Shown: positions 1 through 5,174 of the stretch, in pieces | Layout: every line of letters begins with the position of its first letter | Position numbering within the stretch: position 1 is the stretch's first letter | Source: Eubacteriales bacterium | GTDB lineage: Bacteria; Bacillota; Clostridia; Oscillospirales; CAG-272 | Length of the DNA: 5,603 bases | Reading direction: 5' to 3' | Assembly: GCA_028709565.1 (NCBI GenBank) | Contig: JAQVWU010000218.1 | Location: 1 to 5,603, forward strand | Notes under the pieces: generated by a model | What the model saw: only the letters and a program-made list of their open reading frames with translations | The model's database searches: none | What the model was told of the DNA's origin: nothing | Made by a program: the position numbers and the translations under genes

Positions 1-102
1 TTCCGATCTAAAACAGTTCTTTGATTGCGCGTCAAACGCCCTGCAGTAAAAATCCACGGCATCCATGCTGCCGGTTATATAGGCCATAAAAATCATTTTC
101 AT
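1..102 (-). CDS. VOC/PhnB-like glyoxalase-fold protein, N-terminal part (cut by window edge)
   Basis: Only the first 34 codons are present; the gene runs off the left edge. The start is ATG at 102, with a second in-frame ATG two codons later, and a modest GAGG about 11 bases upstream. The visible peptide reads MKMIFMAYITGSMDAV then DFYCRAFDA, followed by a stretch ending FRSE. The pattern of a first beta strand, a G-S-x-x-A-V turn and the helix motif FYxxAF.A is typical of the PhnB-like branch of the VOC (glyoxalase/bleomycin resistance/dioxygenase) superfamily. The substrate cannot be told. It follows another VOC gene by 37 bases in the same direction and is probably in the same operon. Metal ligands cannot be judged from this fragment. 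The family call is from pattern recognition only. Confidence 0.6.
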   Translation of the reverse strand, partial: MKMIFMAYITGSMDAVDFYCRAFDAQSKNCFRSE

Positions 103-139
103 AATTTCAGTTTCCTCAGGCTTTCAGCCACAGCGCCGG

Positions 140-529
140 CTATATATAATTCTCTCCGGGTATACTGCGGAAATTTAAGATGTTTCCGTCCGGGTCTTTG
201 AACTGGAAAGACCGCGCGCCCCAGGGATGGTCGGTTGGTTCGTTGAGCATTTGCACGCCCAATCGCAATAATCGCCGATACTCCGCGTCCGCGTCATCGA
301 CATTGAAACCGACGATTACATTGTTCGCGCCGCCCGCTTCAACATAGCTGAAAGCCGGATTCTGATCGGCAATATCAATATGGTCGAAAACAAGAGTCAG
401 CCCGTCTATTGATATGCCGGAGTGCATTTCATCGCCCTCGGCTTTTACACCAAACACGGCTTCATAAAAGGCGCGCAGCCGCAAGACATCGTTGGTGATG
501 AAGCATATATCGGTAAACTGAAAATTCAT
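140..529 (-). CDS. VOC family (glyoxalase-fold) protein
   Basis: This 129-residue protein has the length and two-half layout of a single-chain VOC protein. The first half has the beta strand DICFITND followed by the helix RLRAFYEAVFGV. The second has GFNVDDADAEYRRL, then WGARSFQFKDPDGN near residues 103-116. The DPDGN turn before the last strand is the clearest superfamily mark. Two metal-ligand positions usual in glyoxalase I-like enzymes look replaced: no His in the first strand (Asp7 there) and Asn119 where Glu is common after DPDGN. The protein may therefore bind a small molecule or use another ligand set; this is inference from an alignment by eye. The ATG at 529 has GGGAG six bases upstream. 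It sits 49 bases after the methyltransferase gene and 37 before another VOC gene, suggesting one operon. The substrate is unknown. Confidence 0.85.
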   Translation of the reverse strand: MNFQFTDICFITNDVLRLRAFYEAVFGVKAEGDEMHSGISIDGLTLVFDHIDIADQNPAFSYVEAGGANNVIVGFNVDDADAEYRRLLRLGVQMLNEPTDHPWGARSFQFKDPDGNILNFRSIPGENYI

Positions 530-578
530 AATTAACTCCCGTCAGGATTTCGCTTGGATTTGATGCACCGGTCGCCTT

Positions 579-1370
579 TCACTTGACGCAATAGTTCATC
601 AACGCCGAAAAGGTCAGCGATACGCCGAGGCTGCGGCACAGGTCGGCCAGGGTGCTTTCGTCGTCTTTGTTTGACCATTCGCCCGTTCGGATTGTTTCGG
701 TATGGGAAAATCCCAAACCGTCAAAGACGGCAAGCGTATCCCAAAACGCGGCGGGGAAGCGCGCTTTAATGATTTTGAGCGCTTCGGGGGGCAGGGTATG
801 CGCATATTCCTTTGTTACAAATATTAAGTCAAAGGCAAACAGACCGCCCGGCTTTAACACCCGGTATATTTCACGCAGCGCCCTGTCCCGGTCCCCCTCG
901 ATATTGATAACGGCGGCGCTCCCCGAAACAACGTCCAGACTGTTGTCGGCAAAGGGCAGGTCGCAGACATCCAGCGCGGTGTATTCCACATGGGGCGGCC
1001 GATTATCCATGCCGTCGAACAGTTTTTTCCACTCGCGCAAAACGGTGGGGCACAGGTCACTCAGGCAGATACGCGCGTTATAATCCTTCATCAACACAGC
1101 CGGAGCAAAACCCGCCCCCGGACCGGCGCAGATTTCCAGAATCAAACCGCCGTGAGCCGTGATTCTCGCAGCCTGCGCTTCAAACCGTTTCCAGCCGCCC
1201 CGTTCGGTATCCTCTCGCCAGCGATAATATATAATTCTGTCCTCAACCAGCCGTTTTGCCCATTCTTTGTTGTAGTCCCGTTCTTCTCTGGGCACAAAGT
1301 AAAAAAAATCATCCCGGGTATATGCGCGATTAAAAAGCGGCTCAAACCGGGATGCAAAGTTATTATTCAT
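579..1370 (-). CDS. class I SAM-dependent methyltransferase
   Basis: The 263-residue protein has a Rossmann-type methyltransferase core after an N-terminal extension of about 75 residues rich in aromatic and charged residues. Motif I, which binds S-adenosylmethionine, is ILEICAGPG at residues 77-85. Asp105 in CLSDLCP is the likely acidic ribose-binding position. LDVCDLPFADNSLDVV (133-148) is the motif II/III region, and LREIYRVLKPGGLFAFD (165-181) is the usual post-core helix and strand. The acceptor substrate cannot be inferred; the family includes enzymes acting on small molecules, quinones, lipids and antibiotics. The start ATG at 1370 has AGGA nine bases upstream. It lies 39 bases after the acetyltransferase gene and 49 before the VOC gene, so it is likely co-transcribed. 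No membrane segment or signal peptide is visible. The protein appears cytoplasmic and complete. Confidence 0.85.
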   Translation of the reverse strand: MNNNFASRFEPLFNRAYTRDDFFYFVPREERDYNKEWAKRLVEDRIIYYRWREDTERGGWKRFEAQAARITAHGGLILEICAGPGAGFAPAVLMKDYNARICLSDLCPTVLREWKKLFDGMDNRPPHVEYTALDVCDLPFADNSLDVVSGSAAVINIEGDRDRALREIYRVLKPGGLFAFDLIFVTKEYAHTLPPEALKIIKARFPAAFWDTLAVFDGLGFSHTETIRTGEWSNKDDESTLADLCRSLGVSLTFSALMNYCVK

Positions 1371-1409
1371 ATTATTGAATCCTATTAAATAGTTGTTATA
1401 TTGTTTATT

Positions 1410-1904
1410 TTACTGTTGTTTCGGGTTCGGCATCTTCTTTTCATACAGCGCGAGTGTAATCTTCCCGCCGCTTTGCTTCCGCGTTTTACCCGTGTCCGTA
1501 TATCCCGCCTTCTCGTAGCAGCGGCGGTTTGCGGGCTGGTCAATCGGGAAATCCAGCGTCCAGCGGGAGGCGTTCGGGAACTGGGCTTCGCAGAGCAAAA
1601 TGGCCCGGGCGGCAATGCCCTTGTTCTGCATTTGGGGAAGGATATAAATCCGCGCGAGATAGCATTCGCCGGGCAGACCGTTTCGCTCCCACGCGATAAT
1701 TCCGCCGGCCGGTTCACCGCCGGCATAAATCTTTGATACTCTGCAGTTCGGGTTGTCAAGCCACCGCAAAATCTCATCGGCGCCGCGCAGATAGGGATTT
1801 CCCTCGTCACGATATATGTCATACAGCCGCCGGAAGGCTTTTCGCTGAATGGCAGTCAGCGGTTCCGCGTCGGCGGCTTCGGCGGGGAGCAGAACTACGT
1901 TCAT
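1410..1904 (-). CDS. GNAT family N-acetyltransferase
   Basis: The 164-residue protein matches a single GNAT domain in size. Motif A, the acetyl-CoA pyrophosphate-binding loop, is seen as LARIYILPQMQNKGIAARAI (83-102), with the Q-N-K-G-I-A form of the Q/R-x-x-G-x-G/A signature at 93-98. The later NRRCYEKAGY (126-135) is the typical motif B helix and turn before the last strand. The N-terminal third (AFRRLYDIYRDEGNP) is the variable acceptor-binding part, so the substrate is unknown. I place the start at ATG 1904, which has an AGAG-type site about nine bases upstream. A longer form from TTG 1928 adds eight residues, MVEREKSL, but this would use the ribosome-binding sequence itself as coding. 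It follows the NagD-like gene by 44 bases and precedes the methyltransferase by 39. Confidence 0.87.
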   Translation of the reverse strand: MNVVLLPAEAADAEPLTAIQRKAFRRLYDIYRDEGNPYLRGADEILRWLDNPNCRVSKIYAGGEPAGGIIAWERNGLPGECYLARIYILPQMQNKGIAARAILLCEAQFPNASRWTLDFPIDQPANRRCYEKAGYTDTGKTRKQSGGKITLALYEKKMPNPKQQ

Positions 1905-1948
1905 AAGCGATTTCTCTCTTTCAACCAATGGCTTGCCGCTGTCGGGTG

Positions 1949-2725
1949 CTATTCCGGCACGATATCGCCTATACCCTCAAGGATGAGCCGGGGCACATAG
2001 GCATATTGATTCATGTTCTGGCGGGTTGTCACCCCCGAGAGCACCAGGATGGGGTCAATGCCGCTTTCAATGCCGGCGATTATGTCGGTATCCATGCGGT
2101 CGCCGATGATGGCGGCGTCCTCCGAATGGACCCCGAGCATCTTGAGCCCGGTTCTCATCATGAGGGGGTTCGGCTTGCCCACAAAATACGCGGTTTTGCC
2201 GGTGGCGGCTTCAATGGGAGCGACCAGCGCACGGCAGGCCGGCACGATACCGTTCTCCAGCGGAGCGGTGAGGTCGCTGTTGGTGCCGATGAGCTTGGCG
2301 CCGTTTAGCACGAGTTTTACGGCGCTGGAGATGGTGTTATAATTATAGGTGCTGGTCTCCCCCACAATCACATATTCGGGGTCGACATCGTTGAAGGTAA
2401 TGCCCACCTCATACAGGGCGTTGTACAGGCCCGGCGCCCCGATGACATAGGCGCTGCAGTTGGGTTTCTGTCCGCTGATAAATTTTGCCGTTGCCAGCGC
2501 GCTGGTATAAAAGCGGCTTTCGTCCACGTCAAGCCCCATGCGCCCCAGCTTTTGACGCAGTTCTCTGGGTGAGTTCCCGCTGGCGTTTGTGAGAAAGAGA
2601 TATTTCTTGTCCTCTTTGTATAGCCAGTTAACAAACTCCTTGACGCCGGGCAGCAGGTTGCTGCCGTGATAGATGACGCCGTCCATATCGCAAATGATGC
2701 CTTTTTTGGCTCTGAGCTGTTCCAT
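1949..2725 (-). CDS. nagD: NagD-like HAD superfamily (type IIA) phosphatase
   Basis: This 258-residue protein closely follows the NagD subfamily of haloacid dehalogenase phosphatases in length and motif order. Motif I is ICDMDGVIYHG, with nucleophile Asp13 and acid/base Asp15. Motif II is LTNASGNSP (Thr46). Motif III has Lys184 in VGKPNPL. Motif IV is IIGDRMDTD, with Asp209 and Asp214 for magnesium. The type IIA cap sits between motifs II and III (VIVGETSTYNY around 119-129, and IGTNSD). The C-terminal ILVLSGVTT is also typical. Family members remove phosphate from nucleotides, sugar phosphates or pyridoxal phosphate; the true substrate here is not readable. No N-acetylglucosamine genes are nearby, so the symbol marks the family only. 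The ATG at 2725 has AGG six bases upstream. It is the first gene of the minus-strand cluster, about 70 bases downstream of a TATAAT box and a Pho-box-like array. Confidence 0.92.
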   Translation of the reverse strand: MEQLRAKKGIICDMDGVIYHGSNLLPGVKEFVNWLYKEDKKYLFLTNASGNSPRELRQKLGRMGLDVDESRFYTSALATAKFISGQKPNCSAYVIGAPGLYNALYEVGITFNDVDPEYVIVGETSTYNYNTISSAVKLVLNGAKLIGTNSDLTAPLENGIVPACRALVAPIEAATGKTAYFVGKPNPLMMRTGLKMLGVHSEDAAIIGDRMDTDIIAGIESGIDPILVLSGVTTRQNMNQYAYVPRLILEGIGDIVPE

Positions 2726-2794
2726 TACTTACCTGTTCTTTCGGATGTTTTATTTTTTATCGGTTGTCCGCTGTTATGATTTGCCGTTTAAAGA

Positions 2795-2800
2795 ATTATA
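2795..2800 (-). promoter_or_regulatory. candidate -10 box of the nagD-led operon
   Basis: On the minus strand this reads TATAAT, a perfect -10 hexamer, within TATGATATAATTC. It lies about 70 bases upstream of the nagD-like start codon. No good TTGACA-like -35 is found at 16-18 bases; the hexamer at 17 is ACCCGT. The expected -35 position falls inside the 11-bp repeat array, which is what an activator-dependent promoter looks like. Transcription start is not determined. Confidence 0.5.
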
Positions 2801-2805
2801 TCATA

Positions 2806-2860
2806 TACGGGTTAAATACGGGTAAAATCGTTCATTGTTCATTTGTAAAATATATGTAAA
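2806..2860 (-). promoter_or_regulatory. Pho-box-like array of 11-bp direct repeats
   Basis: Read on the minus strand from 2860 down, the sequence divides exactly into five 11-base units: TTTACATATAT, TTTACAAATGA, ACAATGAACGA, TTTTACCCGTA and TTTAACCCGTA, followed directly by the unit carrying TATAAT. Units one and two both begin with TTTACA. Units four and five differ at one position and are in the same 11-base phase. Known biology: PhoP/PhoB-family regulators of Gram-positive bacteria bind TTAACA-like hexamers repeated every 11 bases, just upstream of a -10 box. A PhoB/PhoP-type regulator is encoded about 1.6 kb away at 4488. The middle unit is a poor match. Inference: this site activates the nagD-led operon under phosphate limitation, and may also act on the divergent pstB cluster. 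Confidence 0.5.
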
Positions 2861-3054
2861 CAAGCCTGTGAAGATCTAAATTTAACCGCCCAAATGACAG
2901 CGCGGTTCCCGATTAACTGACCCCCGTAACCGCCGTATTCATATTCAATCGCAAAACCGGCCCCGGTCAGCCAGGTGTGAACCCGGGAGAGCACGGGGAA
3001 ATGCTTAACGGACGGCGTTTTAAAGATTTCCAACTTATCATACTGTTTTTTTAC
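2839..3054 (-). pseudogene. probable C-terminal remnant of a SAM-dependent methyltransferase
   Basis: On the minus strand this stretch is open for 71 codons between TAA at 3055-3057 and TGA at 2839-2841. It has no ATG; the only plausible start is a TTG at 3033 without a clear ribosome-binding site. The peptide contains VKHFPVLSRVHTWL, then GAGFAIEYEYGGYGG, then NRAVIWAVK. The order of an HFP motif, a W-L-x-x-A-G-F helix, I-E-x-x-Y-G-G-Y and R-A-x-I-W-A-x-K is what I recall from the extreme C-termini of small clostridial class I methyltransferases. The SAM-binding core is absent. It is more GC-rich than the AT-rich DNA on both sides, as expected of former coding sequence. Its 3' end overlaps the Pho-box-like array. 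It does not match the C-terminus of the intact methyltransferase at 579-1370. Alternatives are a short real gene or chance. Confidence 0.4.
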
Positions 3055-3088
3055 TTAAAAATCAAGATAAATCAAATAATCAAGCCTT

Positions 3089-3093
3089 GGAGG
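3089..3093 (+). promoter_or_regulatory. ribosome-binding site of pstB
   Basis: GGAGG lies nine bases before ATG 3103 and is the best such site upstream of the ABC ATPase. It decides the start: in-frame upstream candidates (ATG 3001, GTG 2977) lack a comparable site and would add a peptide unlike any PstB N-terminus. Confidence 0.75.
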
Positions 3094-3102
3094 TTCTTTT
3101 AT

Positions 3103-3822
3103 ATGTTTTACGGTGACTTTCAGGCGCTCAAAAACATTAATATAAATATTCCGGCAAACGAGATAACCGCCCTCATCGGTCCCTCGGGGTGTGGCAAATC
3201 GACCTTTCTCAAGACGCTCAACCGCATGAACGACCTGATTGAGGGGTGCAGAATCGAGGGACGGGTACTCATGGACGGCGAGGATATCTACGGCAATATC
3301 GATATAAATATGCTGCGCAAGCGGGTCGGCATGGTATTCCAGAAACCGAACCCCTTTCCCATGAGCATATACGATAACATAGCCTACGGTCCGCGAACCC
3401 ACGGTGTCAGGAACAAGGCGAAACTGGACGATATCGTCGAGCGTTCGCTCACCGACGCCGCCATATGGGAGGAGCTCAGGGACCGGCTGAATAAAAGCGC
3501 CCTGAGCTTGTCGGGCGGTCAGCAGCAGAGGCTGTGCATCGCAAGGGCGCTGACGGTGGAACCCGAGGTGCTGCTCATGGACGAACCAACCGGTGCCCTT
3601 GACCCCATTTCAACAAATAAGATAGAAGACCTTGCAATTGACCTCAAAAAGATGTATACTATAATTATGGTCACTCATAACATGCAGCAGGCTACCCGCA
3701 TTTCCGATAATACGGCGTTCTTTTTGCTGGGCGAGATTATCGAATATGATAACACCGAGAAGCTCTTCTCAACCCCGGCTGACGGGCGCACCGGGGATTA
3801 CATTACAGGAAGGTTCGGATGA
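3103..3822 (+). CDS. pstB: phosphate ABC transporter ATP-binding protein PstB (short N-terminus)
   Basis: This is the ATPase that powers the high-affinity phosphate importer PstSCAB at the inner face of the membrane and, with PhoU, relays phosphate status to the sensor kinase. In the 239-residue form from ATG 3103 every ATPase motif is present: Walker A GPSGCGKST (26-34), Q-loop Gln80 in VFQKPNPFPMSIYDN, signature LSGGQQQR (136-143), Walker B LLMDEP (157-162), D-loop GALD (164-167) and switch His192. The NPFPMSIYDN segment and the C-terminal DYITGRFG are PstB hallmarks. Two oddities: the chain starts at MFYGDFQALKN, so the usual first strand of about 10-12 residues (as in KIxVxNLNxYYG) is missing although the adenine-stacking Tyr3 remains; and the D-loop region is TGALDP where PstB usually has TSALDP. 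No pstS, pstC or pstA precedes it in the window. phoU follows after four bases. Confidence 0.93.
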   Translation: MFYGDFQALKNININIPANEITALIGPSGCGKSTFLKTLNRMNDLIEGCRIEGRVLMDGEDIYGNIDINMLRKRVGMVFQKPNPFPMSIYDNIAYGPRTHGVRNKAKLDDIVERSLTDAAIWEELRDRLNKSALSLSGGQQQRLCIARALTVEPEVLLMDEPTGALDPISTNKIEDLAIDLKKMYTIIMVTHNMQQATRISDNTAFFLLGEIIEYDNTEKLFSTPADGRTGDYITGRFG

Positions 3823-3826
3823 ATTT

Positions 3827-4468
3827 ATGAGAAACAAATTCGATACTCAGCTGGATACTCTCAACAATAATCTCATAATAATGGGCGCTATGTGCGAGAA
3901 CGCCATCGCGTCGGCAGTCAAAGCGCTCATGACCTATAATGTCCCCCTTGCCCAAGCCACCATTGAGGCGGAAAAGCAGATCGATGAAAAGGAGCGGGAA
4001 ATCGAGAGCCTTTGTCTCAAGCTCCTCCTGCAGCAGCAGCCGGTGGCAAGAGACCTGCGCTTTATCTCGGCTGCCCTAAAAATGATCACCGACATGGAGC
4101 GCATAGGCGACCAGGCGGCCGACATCGCCGAGATTGTGACCTTTATCGACCTTTCGGAAAGCAAAAATAAAGTGAACATCGCGGAGATGACCGAAGCGAT
4201 AATCAAGATGGTTACAGAAAGCATCGACGCCTTTGTCAACCGCAACCTCGGGCTGGCCAAATCGGTTATAGAATACGATGACGTGGTGGACGGTTATTTT
4301 ACCCGCATAAAAAAAGATCTGATTGACTTCATATCGGCCGACAAGCAGCACGGTGAAGCGGTGCTTGACATTCTCATGATCGCGAAATATCTTGAACGTA
4401 TAGGGGATCACGCGACCAATATCGCCGAATGGGTGGTCTTTGCGATAACGGGTACGCATCAGACCTGA
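3827..4468 (+). CDS. phoU: phosphate signalling protein PhoU
   Basis: PhoU is a cytoplasmic all-helical protein that links the Pst transporter to the PhoR kinase and dampens the Pho response when phosphate is sufficient. The 213-residue length is normal for the family. It has two similar three-helix halves, each carrying the E-R-I-G-D-x-x-x-D/N metal-binding motif: ERIGDQAAD at 91-99 and ERIGDHATN at 190-198, the second followed by IAEWVVF. QQQPVARDLRFISAALKMI (69-87) is also typical. The ATG at 3827 is four bases after the pstB stop, with GGAAGG about 13 bases upstream and a nearer GGA, so it is probably translated by coupling to pstB. A longer in-frame reading from 3746 would only overlap the end of pstB and is not supported. 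The regulator gene follows after 19 bases. Confidence 0.95.
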   Translation: MRNKFDTQLDTLNNNLIIMGAMCENAIASAVKALMTYNVPLAQATIEAEKQIDEKEREIESLCLKLLLQQQPVARDLRFISAALKMITDMERIGDQAADIAEIVTFIDLSESKNKVNIAEMTEAIIKMVTESIDAFVNRNLGLAKSVIEYDDVVDGYFTRIKKDLIDFISADKQHGEAVLDILMIAKYLERIGDHATNIAEWVVFAITGTHQT

Positions 4469-4487
4469 ATTCCGGAGGTGCAGATTT

Positions 4488-5174
4488 ATGATATTTTGCG
4501 TAGAAGATGACATGGGAATCAGGGAACTGGTCGTATACACGCTCAACAACAGCGGTTTCGATGCTGCGGGATTCGAGAGCGGCGCCGGGCTGTGGGAGGC
4601 CCTTGCCGAACAAACGCCGGAGCTTATACTGCTCGATATCATGCTGCCGGACGAGGACGGCGTCACCATACTCAAAAAGCTGCGCGCGGACACAGCCACA
4701 AGGATGATTCCCGTTATTATGCTGACCGCCAGGGGTACCGAATACGACAAGGTGATGGGGCTGGACAGCGGAGCCGACGACTATATTACCAAACCCTTCG
4801 GCATGACCGAACTTATCTCCCGTATAAGGGCGGTGCTGCGCCGTACCCGGAATGATCCCGGAACCGGCGATGCGGTCCGCGCGGGCGGAGTGGTTATGGA
4901 CCTGAGGGCACACACCGTCACTTCGGACGGCGATGAGGTCAGCCTTACCCTCAAGGAATATGAACTGCTGCTCATGCTCATCACAAACGCGGGCCGGGTT
5001 ATGTCCCGCGATATACTGCTGGAAAAGATATGGGGTTATGAATATTACGGCGAAACGCGGACGGTGGATGTGCATATACGCACGCTGCGCAGCAAGCTGG
5101 GAAATAACGGCGAAATCATAGAAACGGTGCGGGGGGTCGGATATCGGGTGTCTGCGGCGGTAAAGGCACAGTGA
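4488..5174 (+). CDS. phoB: OmpR/PhoB-family response regulator (PhoB/PhoP type)
   Basis: The 228-residue protein is a two-domain transcriptional regulator. The receiver domain (about 1-118) has the acidic pair Asp7/Asp8 in VEDD, phospho-acceptor Asp50 in LLDIMLP, Thr80 in MLTAR, Tyr99 and Lys102 in ADDYITKPF. The C-terminal winged-helix DNA-binding domain (about 130-224) has LTLKEYELLLMLITNAG (153-169), RDILLEKIWG, the recognition helix RTVDVHIRTLRSKL (191-204), and the wing ETVRGVGYR. All key residues are intact. The ATG at 4488 has GGAGG nine bases upstream. Position between phoU and a PhoR-like kinase supports a role in phosphate control; OmpR-family members are hard to tell apart by sequence, so the Pho assignment rests on context. 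Its likely targets include the 11-bp repeat array at 2806-2860. Its stop overlaps the kinase GTG start. Confidence 0.93.
   Translation: MIFCVEDDMGIRELVVYTLNNSGFDAAGFESGAGLWEALAEQTPELILLDIMLPDEDGVTILKKLRADTATRMIPVIMLTARGTEYDKVMGLDSGADDYITKPFGMTELISRIRAVLRRTRNDPGTGDAVRAGGVVMDLRAHTVTSDGDEVSLTLKEYELLLMLITNAGRVMSRDILLEKIWGYEYYGETRTVDVHIRTLRSKLGNNGEIIETVRGVGYRVSAAVKAQ

Larger units (their letters stand above)
2726..3102. other. divergent intergenic region between nagD-like gene and pstB
   Basis: The 377 bases between the two divergent operons carry, from left to right, the nagD leader, a minus-strand TATAAT, the 11-bp repeat array, the methyltransferase-like remnant, and an AT-rich stretch (about 3040-3085) with a run of seven T at 3045-3051 ahead of the pstB ribosome-binding site. 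I found no convincing plus-strand sigma-A promoter for pstB, no rho-independent terminator and no riboswitch-like fold. ACCGGCCCCGGT near 2956-2967 is palindromic, but its loop is too small for a terminator. Confidence 0.6.

Noticed and set aside
652..1388. Two plus-strand open frames (652-1083 and 990-1388) antisense to the methyltransferase.
   Set aside because: Translations look random and overlap a gene with clear SAM-binding motifs.
1905..1928. TTG start at 1928 for the acetyltransferase.
   Set aside because: The ATG at 1904 has an AGAG-type site upstream that the longer form would read as codons; the first eight residues add nothing to the GNAT fold.
1928..2308. Plus-strand open frame antisense to the nagD-like gene.
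   Set aside because: No motif and no ribosome-binding support; the minus-strand gene here has every HAD motif.
2831..2844. Tandem 7-base repeat GTTCATT GTTCATT as an E. coli-type PhoB half-site pair.
   Set aside because: Spacing and sequence do not match CTGTCAT repeats with an 11-base period; it is better seen as the weak middle of the 11-bp array.
2956..2967. Palindrome ACCGGCCCCGGT as a terminator.
   Set aside because: The loop would be two bases and no T-run follows on either strand.
2977..3102. N-terminal extension of PstB from GTG 2977 or ATG 3001.
   Set aside because: The extra peptide does not resemble PstB and overlaps the antisense methyltransferase-like remnant; the strong GGAGG at 3089 fits ATG 3103.
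4076..4750. Minus-strand open frame of 224 codons opposite phoU and the regulator.
   Set aside because: Low-complexity, Ser-rich translation without motifs, entirely antisense to real genes.
4374..5075. Long minus-strand open frame of 233 codons opposite the phoU end and the regulator gene.
   Set aside because: It lies antisense to strongly supported phoU and regulator genes, has no recognisable domain, and its openness follows from their codon use.
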